A stretch of 64,000 nt of DNA from Mycobacterium conspicuum (GCF_010730195.1 NZ_AP022613.1:3100001-3164000), one strand, 5' to 3'. Shown: positions 12,201 through 19,546, numbered from the stretch's first letter. Numbers and translations are program-made. The notes: a model not told the origin generated them from the sequence alone.

Positions 12201-12826
12201 GCACACGCCGCGTCGATCACGCAATTCGTGCCGCCCAGATCGAAGCGGTTGGCGATCCGTCCGGATATCACGTTGCCGAGAAGTCCGGGGAAGGTGTTTT
12301 CCTGCCACGGCGTGTAGCCAGACGCAACGGTCTCACTGAAGGCCGCGAGCTCGGGCCCGGAGAGACCGGCCGCGCGCAGCCCCCGCTCCCAGACCGGCTG
12401 GTGCAGGCTGCCGGCCATGTAGGTCGTCATCTCGGTACCGCCGGAGGCGCCCAGAATTACGCTGATCCGCTCACGATCAATCCGAGAAATGTCACCGCCT
12501 GCGGCGTCCTCCAACACTTGCTGGGCGACCCGCAACCCCAGCAGTTGGGCGGTGTCGGTCGCGGGCACCACGTTCGGCGGGATTCCGAAGTCCATCGGCG
12601 CGAAATCGATCGTGGGCAAGAATCCGCCGCGAGTTGCATAGACCTTGATGCCCGGCGCGGACGGAGAGGGGTCGTAGTAGTCGTCGATGCCCCAATGCGA
12701 CGCCGGAACCTCAGAGAACAGGTCGACGCCATCGACGATGTTGCGCCAGAAGCGCTCGGCTTCGGGGGACCCCGGAAATAGCGCGCTCACACCGACGACG
12801 GCCACAGGCGGAAGCTTGGATACCAT
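6215..12826 (-). CDS. pfaA: PfaA-like PUFA synthase subunit (KS-MAT-ACPx3-KR-DH)
   Basis: Iterative type I synthase of 2203 residues. I place the start at the ATG at 12826, because AGAGGAGA sits just upstream; an in-frame ATG at 12859 lacks such a site. Domains in order: KS (about 8-460; DAACASS with Cys208, EAHGTGT, KSQVGH); malonyl-type acyltransferase (about 570-880; LFPGQGSQ, GHSFGE with Ser675, TAFHS); an Ala/Pro-rich linker; three ACPs each with LGIDSIKR (phosphopantetheine Ser1156, 1260 and 1364); ketoreductase (about 1640-1830; SGGGRGVT and a downstream S-Y-N arrangement in LFSSVAARSGNVGQSDYAMAN); and a C-terminal PKS-type dehydratase (VDHRIQGNVVLP, ALDGCLQ). This is the canonical PfaA/Pfa2 architecture. 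The subunit loads and extends malonyl units and reduces the beta-keto group. It needs the PfaD-like enoyl reductase and the PfaC-like dehydratases encoded on either side, plus a phosphopantetheinyl transferase not seen here. Confidence 0.93.
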   Translation of the reverse strand: MVSKLPPVAVVGVSALFPGSPEAERFWRNIVDGVDLFSEVPASHWGIDDYYDPSPSAPGIKVYATRGGFLPTIDFAPMDFGIPPNVVPATDTAQLLGLRVAQQVLEDAAGGDISRIDRERISVILGASGGTEMTTYMAGSLHQPVWERGLRAAGLSGPELAAFSETVASGYTPWQENTFPGLLGNVISGRIANRFDLGGTNCVIDAACASSLAALEAGLNELYLGKSDMVIAGGVDAFNDILMFMCFAKVTALSPTGDCRPFSDQSDGTMLGEGLAMLALRRLDDAERDGDRIYAVIRGLGTSSDGRAKSIYAPSPLGQAKALRRAYEAAGYGPETVGLVEAHGTGTKAGDVAEFTALREVFDESGRADRQWCALGSVKSQVGHTKGAAGAAGLFKAVMALHHKALPPTIKIDRPNPALQIEQTPFYLSTKAKPWIADNGVPRRASVSSFGFGGTNFHVTVEEYTGAGKRAWRYRSWDSELVVLGGPSASDLADQAARLSASLVDSPDMLSYLARSTQSGYDAAQPHRLAVVADDVSSLRAALDELAEQLAKPDVAPSISSPKGYFYSAQPSGPVALLFPGQGSQYVGMGSDIPQLYESALSPWEAARAESLNADRDLHQVVWPKTAFTDDERAQQAAELTKTEWAQPGIGAHSLSLLSVIRALGIAPVAVGGHSFGEVSALCAAGVFSDEAALLIARARGALMAQAATSSDGAMCAVTAPVDWVRKGIADWGLSVVIANHNAPEQFVLSGERAAIDEALQRFSAAGVNARHLDVATAFHSDIVSSAVGPFAEFLAGIPFDTPTVPVYANATAAPYPGGGQEMRTTLASQIAEPVRFVEQIQAMWQAGARTFIEVGPGSVLTNLVRKCLADQEHSAVSLDAKGRNGIRSLWLGLAQLVAAGVPMNFEGLWSDYRLGDDPRNREKPKLTLKINGSNYGRPQLNDEPVLRPTENTPTVDRSGHDNGHRTASETKLMPAEPIPALPRVNGTASPAAPAAAAAFNGNGAHAAPPSGTLNISAEVVTEMIAALGTLQQAVGQLQGHLQGLLSGASPAAVAPVASPPAAPPATQNGTPAMPAPPPAPTASTRATVLPAPPQAPVVSIGGPAVPAPPVAAPAAVSVGGDLVSPMLEVVAEKTGYPVEMLDLSMALEADLGIDSIKRVEILSAVQDRVPGLPDVETATMAALVTLQEIVDYLQSLVGPAVTNGASAAPVAAPVAVPAAVSVGGDLVAPMLEVVAEKTGYPVEMLDLSMALEADLGIDSIKRVEILSAVQDRVPGLPDVETATMAALVTLQEIVDYLQSLVGPAVTNGASAAPVAAPVAVPAAVSVGADLVAPMLEVVAEKTGYPVEMLDLSMALEADLGIDSIKRVEILSAVQDRVPGLPDVETATMAALVTLQEIVDYLQSLIGPAANGAPPTPQPPPSPANSNGTPVGDCVPFELAGAAIARHAMRAAAAPASGMGMPGLHTAVTVEVVGTRDAEDAIADALAAILRTHGVAATVVAEPSADAEAVIHLGGLRRTTRRDDALALNRVVFADAQRLAAKFQDRGGVFITVQDTGGTFGLLTDPGERAWAGGIAALAKTAAQEWPTAEVKAIDIAVGQRSPSAVAESLAEEILAGGLELEVGVGSTHGRVTLVADARQVTTRNRRIDQRDVIVVSGGGRGVTAASVIALAKETQASFVLIGRTELGDEPAEAHGLSTDAELKRALLTAAAAHGVKPTPKELEQRVQRILADREVRATLAALTEAGSRVRYTAADVRDASQLGALLDGVRAEFGPITGVVHGAGVLADAPLHKKTLDGFDRVFETKVGGLCALLDATAADPLKLVCLFSSVAARSGNVGQSDYAMANEILNKVALAEQARRGPGCLVRALGWGPWDSGMVTPGLKAMFEARGIALIPLADGAQAFVREVLDGHVDSPEVILGEGVLAGLPTHPLPAAGRVARVVAHVTRQPYLVDHRIQGNVVLPVVQALKWFVRMAEACRPGHRVERVLDLRVLRGVTLHDFEQHGDAMLVRCAPADDHQHRLTCTLYDLSEQSAYYSATVEMGSGSTTEPAHPPSVSVAPLGGRQLDRDACYTGGALFHGPAFQVLKGVDCRDSSATASLHGLMTAGWQGEGWATDPAALDGCLQAALVWSFDQLGRKVLPLRVGEVVRYRAGALGDGLRCELSNGEAKNNRAVCDLDLLDAENLLVASFKRLELYPYGG
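8619..9487 (-). repeat. Three tandem 312-bp ACP-coding repeats
   Basis: Units begin at 8619, 8931 and 9243, exactly 312 bp (104 codons) apart, and encode the three tandem ACPs plus Ala/Pro linkers. Over the ACP core the copies look essentially identical even at synonymous sites. They differ in the linker (GGDLVS, GGDLVA or GADLVA) and at the outer edges, where the third unit fades after about 9487. This suggests recent expansion or ongoing homogenisation. Tandem ACP number in PUFA synthases is known to influence product titre. Confidence 0.95.
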
Positions 12827-13546
12827 CGGTCTCCTCTGCGAGGCGTAGGCAAACAACATCGGGCGCCAAACCTACGTCATGCCAAAGGCTGACCGCCGAT
12901 GTATTACCGCATTGATCAGCCCCGAGACGGGTCTAACGCTCGACGGAACGGACGATATCAGAGCGGCCGGTTCTCTACTGACGGTTTGTCAATACCGATC
13001 ATCGGATTTAGAGCCCTGCCATGACCCGCTAGTTTACTTGCCAGTTTACTGGCCAGTAATCGCACTTCAGCGGACGTGCTCAGCGTCGACGATCGTTAAG
13101 TCGTGGCAAAGTCTGCCGCATCGGCCGGGCACCGCCGAGGGCAATTTTATGCATTAAGTGAATTCGCACTGCGGCAAATATTATCGCCATTTTCAGCCAC
13201 ATTATTTTGGCGGCGATTAATACAAGTAGTCATTTCACCTAGTTTCAATCGATGAGAGATAACCGGTTTCCCGGCCAAGCCCGCTTCGCGAAGATTAATG
13301 TCCGGCAGACCAACGGTAAACACCGAGGTTGTCGTGCGGCGCGTCGGCCGCGGTCGGTCAGCGCAGGCCCGTATCATTGAGCGTCGGTCAATGTCATGGC
13401 GTCGGCAGTGGTTGCTATTTAAGTGCGGCACACGCGCCCGTTATAAGCACGCGCCTGAGCTGACGCGGCGCGAAAAGGCTGGGCCATCTTCCGGGTTGCA
13501 GTCGCGCTTGCCGGGTCGGCGCAAGTAATGACGCTTGGGTAAATGC
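12827..13546. other. 720-bp non-coding gap inside the pfa locus
   Basis: The gap lies between the stop of the PfaD-like gene and the start of the PfaA-like gene, both on the minus strand. It is more AT-rich than the flanking genes, especially 13150-13260, and I see no convincing ORF or RNA gene. Its size and the repeat at 13034-13059 suggest that pfaA-pfaC has its own regulated promoter. I could not find a well-spaced -35/-10 pair. Confidence 0.6.
13034..13059. promoter_or_regulatory. Tandem 12-bp repeats ending in a 14-bp palindrome, putative operator for pfaA
   Basis: TTACTTGCCAGT (13034-13045) is followed directly by TTACTGGCCAGT (13046-13057). With the next two bases, the second copy forms the perfect palindrome TTACTGGCCAGTAA (13046-13059). 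The element lies about 210 bp upstream of the PfaA-like start. It looks like a binding site for a dimeric repressor or activator. No regulator gene is adjacent, so the cognate protein is unknown. Confidence 0.5.
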
Positions 13547-15235
13547 CTACAAGGACAACGGGCGAGGCACGTAGCGGAATGCGCTCGCCGGGACGGGCAC
13601 ACCGCACGTGCGGGCCTGCTGGGCCCGGCTGATCTGAGCGGCGCCTTCGAGCAGATTCAGGGCCACCTGGTCGACGTTGCGGTGCTCGGGTTGCTCGAGG
13701 AAACTGCCCGCCACCCAACCGTTGAAGGCCCCCATCGACGGACCACACCAAATCTGGTAGTCCATGACTCGATCGGATTCGCCGTCGATCGCCCAGCGGC
13801 TCGACAGGCCGAGGTACCACCGGAACACCAGTCCCATCTGGTACTTCGGGTCCCGGGTCGCGAGTTCGAGCACCGCTGGGTCACGCTCCTGCCAGAACTG
13901 CTGCGTCTCGGCCCAGACCTCGGCGACAGTCTTGCCGAGAATTTTTTCCAGCTCCGCGCCGTGCTTGCCTACTACGGTGGCGAGGTCCGGGTTGCCGGCG
14001 TACCACTCGTAGAGCTTTTTCGCGCGCGGCCCGAACATGGAGCCGCGCTTCAGCACCTGCAGGTTCACGCCCATCTCGAACATGTCGGAAGCGGGGGCCA
14101 TCATCACGTCCGCCACCCCCGCCTTGGCCAGCATTTCGCGTGCCTGCGGTGACAGCCCCGACTCGACGCAGGCTTGGTTCACCGAGCCCGTCACCACATA
14201 GGCCGCCCCCATTGCGAACGCGCCGGCGACCGATGTGGGCGTACTCATCCCGCCGCCGGCGCCGACGCGCACGCGGCTGTTCAGGTTGTGCTGTTGCGCC
14301 AGCTTGTCGCGCAGCAGCACGAGTTCGGAGAGGATCGCCTGCAGCGGGCGGTTGTCGGTGTGCCCGCCGCTGTCGGCCTCCACGGTGATGTCCTCGGCCA
14401 ACGGCACGTGTCGGGAAAGTTCGGCCTCGCGAGCGGTGAGCTTGCCGGACTCTTGCAGCGCCGAGACCAAGGCCGCGGGCGCCGGCTCCATAAACAGGCG
14501 AGCGATCTCGGGGCGCGAGACCTTCGCCATGACGTGGTTCTTGCGGATGATCGCGCCGGCCGGATCGGTCGACAGGCCCGACAACGCGTAGTGCACGACG
14601 GCTGGGGTGAGTTTCAGGAACGCCGACGCCTCGACGGTGCGGACATCTCTCGCGATGAACAGCTCGGCGACGCGGGTCTCGAGCGCAACTTCGTTGGGGG
14701 AGTGGATCAGGTTTGCGCCCCAGGCGACGTCGGTTCTGCCCGCCAACCTCGCCTGAATGTCGGCCAGGCCGGCCTCTACGGCGGCATACGAAAGCCCGCC
14801 CGCACCGAAGAAGCCCAGCATCCCGGCCTCGGCCATCGTCGCCACCAGGGCGGGCGTCGCGATGCCGTTGGCCATGGCTCCGGTGACATAAGGAAAACGA
14901 GTCCCGTGTGCCTCGCAGAATTCACGGTCACCCAACCACTCCGGGTATATCGGCGGCAGCGTCCCCACGATTGCGATATCGGACTCGCCGGCGCCGACGA
15001 GGCGTCCTCCCATGGCAAGCCCCAAATGTCCGGTTGCCGCCTCTCGGACCACGTGAATCGGATGGCGCACGTATTGCAGGATGTGCGCGATGTCTTGCGG
15101 TGCGAATGCCGCGGGCGCCGTGCCCGGGAGCCACCCACCCAAAACCGGGCTCGCCACCGATTCGGTGCGAGGCTCTATTGCCGCGGTGGCTGGCTCATTC
15201 ACTGCCGGTTTCCCTTCAATCATCAGTTCGGACAT
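13547..15235 (-). CDS. pfaD: PfaD-like trans-acting enoyl reductase (FMN, NPD fold)
   Basis: A 562-residue protein of the 2-nitropropane-dioxygenase-like TIM-barrel family, of the size and type that provide enoyl reduction in PUFA synthases. The N-terminal part has the GWLPGTAPAAF...QYVRHPIHVV pattern. The central barrel contains VRVGAGGGMSTPTSVAGAF and GAAYVVTGSVNQ, the glycine-rich FMN-phosphate region. The C-terminal third (KKLYEWYAGNP..., FRWYLGLSSRWAIDG...) is typical of PfaD and absent from simple nitronate monooxygenases. It is transcribed ahead of the PfaA-like gene. The start at 15235 has no strong Shine-Dalgarno, and an ATG at 15223 (MIEGKPAV) is possible. A stand-alone nitronate monooxygenase is the alternative, made unlikely by length and context. 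Confidence 0.9.
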   Translation of the reverse strand: MSELMIEGKPAVNEPATAAIEPRTESVASPVLGGWLPGTAPAAFAPQDIAHILQYVRHPIHVVREAATGHLGLAMGGRLVGAGESDIAIVGTLPPIYPEWLGDREFCEAHGTRFPYVTGAMANGIATPALVATMAEAGMLGFFGAGGLSYAAVEAGLADIQARLAGRTDVAWGANLIHSPNEVALETRVAELFIARDVRTVEASAFLKLTPAVVHYALSGLSTDPAGAIIRKNHVMAKVSRPEIARLFMEPAPAALVSALQESGKLTAREAELSRHVPLAEDITVEADSGGHTDNRPLQAILSELVLLRDKLAQQHNLNSRVRVGAGGGMSTPTSVAGAFAMGAAYVVTGSVNQACVESGLSPQAREMLAKAGVADVMMAPASDMFEMGVNLQVLKRGSMFGPRAKKLYEWYAGNPDLATVVGKHGAELEKILGKTVAEVWAETQQFWQERDPAVLELATRDPKYQMGLVFRWYLGLSSRWAIDGESDRVMDYQIWCGPSMGAFNGWVAGSFLEQPEHRNVDQVALNLLEGAAQISRAQQARTCGVPVPASAFRYVPRPLSL

Positions 15236-15371
15236 AAATCGCCGGGGCGGGCGAATGTCCCAACCGAAAAGTCCTCGACGAGGATCCCGTGAAATTCGGG
15301 TACTGAGCTTACGGTCTCGTCTGGCCTTTATCCGAAGATCTCGCTAACGCGCAGCATGCAGACCCTGCAAG

Positions 15372-17081
15372 ATGGGTGCGGTGATCCTCGCCGTCGACCT
15401 CGGCAAGACGTCCTGCCGAGCCGCCGCGCACGGCCGCCGGGCCGACGGGCCGGGCGCGCCGGGGCTCGCGACGCCCGGCGGCATGCCCGCCGCCCTGGCC
15501 GCGATCCTGGCCGTCGCGCGGGAATTCGACCCCGTCAACGAGGTGATCGTGGGCGCCGCCGGCGCGCTGGCCGCGCCGGACGCGGCGCGCGCGCTGGGCG
15601 ATGCGCTGCTGGTGCGGCTGCGGGTCGAGCGCGTCACGGTGACCAGCGACGCCGTGCTCGCGCACGCCGGGGCACTGGACGGCAAACCCGGCGTCGTGCT
15701 GGTCGCTGGCACTGGGGTCGTGGCGCTCGCGATCGGCCCGGACGGCACCCTGCGTACCGCCGACGGATGGGGCCCGTGGCTGGGCGACGAGGGTGGCGGC
15801 GCCTGGATCGGCGCCGCCGGGCTACGCGCGGCGCTGCGCGCCCACGACGGCCGCGGCCCGATGACCACGCTGCTCGACGCCGCCCGCGCCCGCTTCGGCG
15901 CCCCAAAGACCTGGCCCGCGCAATTGAACGGCGCCACCGGAGTCCCGGCGGCGGCGTCCTTCGCGCCCGACGTCCTCGCCGCGCACGACGACGCCGCGGC
16001 GGCGGCGATCGTCAACGCGGCCGCCGAGGCGCTCGCCGCGACCGTCCGCGCGCTGGGGGATGGTCCGATCGCCATGGTGGGCGGGCTGGCCGGGAATGCG
16101 GCGCTGCGCGCACGACTCGACGTCCTGCCGGCCGCCGGTGACGCGCTCGACGGCGCGCTGCGACTGGGTGCGATCCACGAGCCGCACCTGATCCGCGGGC
16201 AAGCGGCTACCGCCTCGCCCGGGCTCGACACGCTCGCCACCGAGGCCGCCCGACCAAACCTGGACGACCTCGACGCCCGGCCCATCGGCGAGATCGTCGC
16301 CCTGCTGGTCGCCGCCGAGGGTGAGGCGCACGCCGCGGTGGTCGCCGCGGTCCCGCGGATCGCTGAAGCGGCCGAGGCGATCGCCGCGCGGCTGCAGCGC
16401 GGCGGGCGCCTGATCTACGCCGGCGCCGGCACGCCCGGGCGGCTCGGGGTGCTCGACGCGGCCGAGTGCGCGCCGACGTTCGGCACCGACGCGGTGCGCG
16501 GCGTCATCGCCGGGGGACCCGCGGCGCTGACCACGGCGATCGAGGGCGCCGAGGACACGTTCGACCCGGCGGATCTCGCCGACCTGACCGCGGCCGACGC
16601 GCTCGTCGGGATCACGGCGTCGGGCCGCACACCGTATGTGCTGGGGGCACTCGAGCACGCGCGCACGGCCGGCGCGCTCACCGTCGCCATCGTCAACAAC
16701 GCGGGCAGCGAGGCGTCCGCCGACGTGGTCATCGAACTGCTGACCGGGCCCGAGGTGCTCGCCGGGTCCACGCGGCTGACCGCGGGCACCGCGCAAAAGG
16801 TGGTGCTCAACGCGCTCTCGACGAGCGTGATGATCGCCCTCGGCAGGGCCTACGGGCCGCGAATGGTCGACGTGCGCGTGACCAACGCCAAGCTGCGCCG
16901 GAGGGCGGTACGGATCGTTCGCGACGCGGCCGGCGTCGACGAGCACACGGCAACCGCCGCGCTCGCCGCCGCGGGCGGTCACGCCAAGACCGCGATCGTC
17001 GCGCTGCTCGCGGGAGTCGATCCCGCCGAGGCCGCGGTCCGGCTCGACCGAGCGCGGGGACGGGTGCGCGACGCGCTGTGA
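15372..17081 (+). CDS. murQ: Fused BadF/BadG-type amino-sugar kinase and MurNAc-6-phosphate etherase
   Basis: A 569-residue bifunctional protein. Residues about 1-275 are an ASKHA kinase of the BadF/BadG/GlcNAc-kinase type (VDLGKTSCRAA phosphate loop, GTGVVALA, GPWLGDEGGGAWIG, MVGGLAGN). Residues about 295-520 are a SIS-domain etherase: GAGTPGRLGVLDAAEC with the catalytic-type Glu365, IAGG, GITASGRTPYV and GSTRLTAGTAQK, followed by the small UBA-like C-terminal domain. The expected role is to phosphorylate MurNAc or GlcNAc and then cleave the lactyl ether of MurNAc-6-P during peptidoglycan recycling. The usual TSGRLG loop reads TPGRLG here, so a phosphate-contacting Ser is replaced by Pro. 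The gene diverges from pfaD across 136 bp and meets the lipoprotein gene end to end with no gap. Confidence 0.87.
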   Translation: MGAVILAVDLGKTSCRAAAHGRRADGPGAPGLATPGGMPAALAAILAVAREFDPVNEVIVGAAGALAAPDAARALGDALLVRLRVERVTVTSDAVLAHAGALDGKPGVVLVAGTGVVALAIGPDGTLRTADGWGPWLGDEGGGAWIGAAGLRAALRAHDGRGPMTTLLDAARARFGAPKTWPAQLNGATGVPAAASFAPDVLAAHDDAAAAAIVNAAAEALAATVRALGDGPIAMVGGLAGNAALRARLDVLPAAGDALDGALRLGAIHEPHLIRGQAATASPGLDTLATEAARPNLDDLDARPIGEIVALLVAAEGEAHAAVVAAVPRIAEAAEAIAARLQRGGRLIYAGAGTPGRLGVLDAAECAPTFGTDAVRGVIAGGPAALTTAIEGAEDTFDPADLADLTAADALVGITASGRTPYVLGALEHARTAGALTVAIVNNAGSEASADVVIELLTGPEVLAGSTRLTAGTAQKVVLNALSTSVMIALGRAYGPRMVDVRVTNAKLRRRAVRIVRDAAGVDEHTATAALAAAGGHAKTAIVALLAGVDPAEAAVRLDRARGRVRDAL

Positions 17082-17690
17082 CTAAACGCGCCTGACTTTC
17101 GACCCGGCCGCCGCACCCGGCACCGGGAGCTGCTCCCCGCCGAACTGGGCGGCATAGGCATCGAGGGCCTCGACGTAGCTTCGTTCCTGGGGTGCCGCCC
17201 GCGCGACAAGGCCGGGCACCTCGGCCTGCCTTCTGTTGCACATGTCGGCCGCGGCGCAGGACAGGGCATCGAGCGTGGTCGCGAACGCTTCCGTCGCGTC
17301 CTGCAGACGCGTCAACACCGCCTGGTCGTAGCAGCCGTACAGCCGTGGGACGTTCACCAGGCGCGCGTCGGCCCGAATGTCGGTGTCGAGCGCGGCCGCG
17401 ACGTCGCCGATGCGGTGCGGATCACCGGACGCAGTCGCCGAACCGTACGTCTGGAGTCTCGCCTCGAGGGGATCCGCCAAGCCGTCGGCGTACTGCTGCC
17501 GATAGAAGTCAGGTGTCCCGTCGTTGGGACCGACCCGCCGTTGGCAGGTGTCACCACCCGCAACCGTGGTCACCACGTCGGCGCTGGACGACGACGACGC
17601 GGGTGTGCCCATCGAACCGCACGCGGGCAGCACCAGCGCCGTACCCACGACGGCCAATCCGGCGCCCGCGCGCCGAGCCACTCCAATCAA
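17082..17690 (-). CDS. Putative lipoprotein of unknown function
   Basis: 202 residues. The N-terminus has a basic stretch, a hydrophobic core and a lipobox-like VLPAC followed by GS, then a Ser-rich linker, which indicates a lipid-anchored exported protein. The mature part has several Cys (TCQRR, YGCYD, LSCAAADMC) that could form disulfides, and an all-helical look. I do not recognise the family. The TTG start at 17690 is preceded by GGAGGGGG. That site lies in a short perfect hairpin (ACCCCC/GGGGGT, 17697-17714), which could hide the ribosome site. The gene is downstream of, and on the same strand as, the FKBP gene. Confidence 0.75.
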   Translation of the reverse strand: MIGVARRAGAGLAVVGTALVLPACGSMGTPASSSSSADVVTTVAGGDTCQRRVGPNDGTPDFYRQQYADGLADPLEARLQTYGSATASGDPHRIGDVAAALDTDIRADARLVNVPRLYGCYDQAVLTRLQDATEAFATTLDALSCAAADMCNRRQAEVPGLVARAAPQERSYVEALDAYAAQFGGEQLPVPGAAAGSKVRRV

Positions 17691-17866
17691 CCGCCCACCC
17701 CCTCCTTCGGGGGTACGTTATCGGGCCGAAGGTTCTCCCGCAGTGGCTTTGCTGCCCGGCGGCTCACCCGAGGGGCGCGGGAATCTCGGCACGACGGTGA
17801 CCGCTCGGCTGGCGAGCGTCACGACGGCGACGGATGCGCTCGGCGTTCGGCTGCTTCCGGCGTCGC

Positions 17867-18442
17867 TCAGCTCGAGGCGCTGAGGATCTTGATCGCGAAG
17901 ATGAGGGAGTCGCCCGGCCGGATTCCCGCGCTGGCCTGACCGTCGGGGTAGCCGTCGGCGGGGGTCATCGCCACGGCCACCGTCGACCCGACCTTTTGCC
18001 CGGTGATGGCCTTTTGGAAGCCCGGCACGACTCCGTCAAGCGAGAACGCAACCGGGGCGCCGCGTGCATAGCTGCTGTCGAATACCGACCCGTCGCGCCC
18101 GTTGACGCCCATGTAGCAGACCGAAACCCGGGCCGTGCCCGGAACCACCGGGCCATCCCCGGCGTGCAGCGTGTGCACCTGGGTCTGGGTGACGCTGAAC
18201 GGCGTCGTTACGTTCACGAGCGGAGCGGTGGTATCCGTGGATCCGGTTACCGCGACGCTGCCGGTGGTACCGGGCAGCGTCCAGTCAGGCGTCCCGCCGC
18301 TCGGCGGTGCTGCGGTCGGGCAGGAGCCGGCCGCGGTGGCCGTGCCCGAGGCGGCGAGGGTCAAAACGGTTGCCGCGACAATTGCCGCAACGGAGGCCGC
18401 GAGCGTGGCGAAATAAACCCGGGAGAATTTCACGGCCGTCAC
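17867..18442 (-). CDS. Secreted FKBP-type peptidyl-prolyl cis-trans isomerase
   Basis: 191 residues with an N-terminal signal sequence (hydrophobic run ending in TATAAG). The C-terminal FKBP domain is recognisable from RVSVCYMGVNGRDGSVFDSSYARG, VVPGFQKAITGQKVGSTVAVAM, DGYPDGQ and PGDSLIFAIKIL. It should catalyse proline isomerisation in exported proteins. The start is a GTG at 18442 with GAGG 8 bases upstream; a second GTG lies three codons in. It is on the same strand as the alpha/beta hydrolase just upstream (21-bp gap). Confidence 0.9.
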   Translation of the reverse strand: MTAVKFSRVYFATLAASVAAIVAATVLTLAASGTATAAGSCPTAAPPSGGTPDWTLPGTTGSVAVTGSTDTTAPLVNVTTPFSVTQTQVHTLHAGDGPVVPGTARVSVCYMGVNGRDGSVFDSSYARGAPVAFSLDGVVPGFQKAITGQKVGSTVAVAMTPADGYPDGQASAGIRPGDSLIFAIKILSASS

Positions 18443-18463
18443 GCTACCGCCTCGTGCCCTCCT

Positions 18464-19516
18464 TTACAGAGAGCCCAGGAAGAAGACCTGGAGGATATCG
18501 ATGAAAAGCTCGGGCTTGTCGAGATGCACGACGTGGGTGGCGTCGACCCTGCGATAGGTCCCGTTGGCGAGCAGTGCGACCGCCCTGTCGGCGTCTTCTT
18601 GAGTCATCGCGCCATTGAGTGTGCCGTCGGGCAGGAAATCGAAATTGGCGTGCAACAGAAGCGCCGGGCAGCTGATCTTGGCGAGCGCCTCGGCGTGATC
18701 GAAGCCGGCGTTCCAGGTGCCGTCGTGGAACGCGGCGCCGAACCGCGGGTCGTATTGATCCATGCCGCGCACGAACAGTCGCACCGTGTCGTTTGGCAGC
18801 AACCCGATGTCCACGGGTTGGCCGGGGCGTGCCGCACGGTAGACCTTCACGACCTGGGCCAGCAGGAAGGCCGCTCCCGGGGCAACATGCTCGGCGAAAA
18901 AGGCGCGGTTGCTGCGGATCCAGTAGGGCAGGAAGTCGTCGACGCCATCCCGGGCGGCGTCCGCACAGGTGGCGAACGATCGGTCGACGATCGTCGTCTT
19001 GATGCGTGGATACTCCGCGGCGAACAACGGCGGATCCTCCAGCACGATCGCGCGCACCAAATCCGGACGGTTTGCGGCCAGCCACGCGGTGAGCAGCCCG
19101 CCGGACGAGTTGCCGGTTACGTACGCGGGCATGCCTATCGTGGTCTCGACGAAGGCCGCCAAATCCGCTCCAATCCGGTTCGCCGTCATCGGATATCCCT
19201 CGGGCACAACGGTTATGCCGTGGGCGGGGTAGTCGACAGCGAAGACGTGGAAGCGCTTGACCAGAGCGGGCAACACCCGGCTGTAGCTGTGCCGGTCCAT
19301 GTGCTGGGCATGCAACAACAGCAGCGGGGGTCCGTTGTCTGGCCCCTCCGCGTAGCCGAGATCCACCTCGCCGATCCGCGCGGTCTTCGCCGTGCACCCG
19401 GCCGCGACCACTCGCGCCTGCCATGGATCGGCGCGCCCGGCCATGGCGCGACCCGCGACCGCGAGCCCGGCGGCCACGACCGTCACACCGCCGCCGACCG
19501 CGATGGCTTTCTTCAC
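18464..19516 (-). CDS. Alpha/beta hydrolase with N-terminal signal or membrane anchor
   Basis: 350 residues. It begins with KK and a hydrophobic Gly/Ala/Val segment, so it is probably exported or membrane-tethered. The hydrolase fold shows LLLLHAQHMDRHSY (oxyanion region), VTGNSSGGLLTAWLA (nucleophile elbow, GNSSG), and the late LLLHANFDFLPDG (acid region) and ATHVVHLDKPE (catalytic His). The substrate is unknown; lipid ester hydrolysis is a guess from family membership. The GTG start at 19516 has GGAGG 6 bases upstream. Confidence 0.87.
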   Translation of the reverse strand: MKKAIAVGGGVTVVAAGLAVAGRAMAGRADPWQARVVAAGCTAKTARIGEVDLGYAEGPDNGPPLLLLHAQHMDRHSYSRVLPALVKRFHVFAVDYPAHGITVVPEGYPMTANRIGADLAAFVETTIGMPAYVTGNSSGGLLTAWLAANRPDLVRAIVLEDPPLFAAEYPRIKTTIVDRSFATCADAARDGVDDFLPYWIRSNRAFFAEHVAPGAAFLLAQVVKVYRAARPGQPVDIGLLPNDTVRLFVRGMDQYDPRFGAAFHDGTWNAGFDHAEALAKISCPALLLHANFDFLPDGTLNGAMTQEDADRAVALLANGTYRRVDATHVVHLDKPELFIDILQVFFLGSL

Positions 19517-19546
19517 GTGCTGCCCTCCAAGTCGTAAACGGTTGTC

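Noticed and set aside
12827..12859. Earlier ATG at 12859 as the PfaA start
   Set aside because: AGAGGAGA is placed ideally for the ATG at 12826, and the extra 11 residues are not part of the KS domain.
12987..12992. TTGACA on the minus strand upstream of pfaA as a -35 box
   Set aside because: No acceptable -10 hexamer at 16-18 bp spacing.
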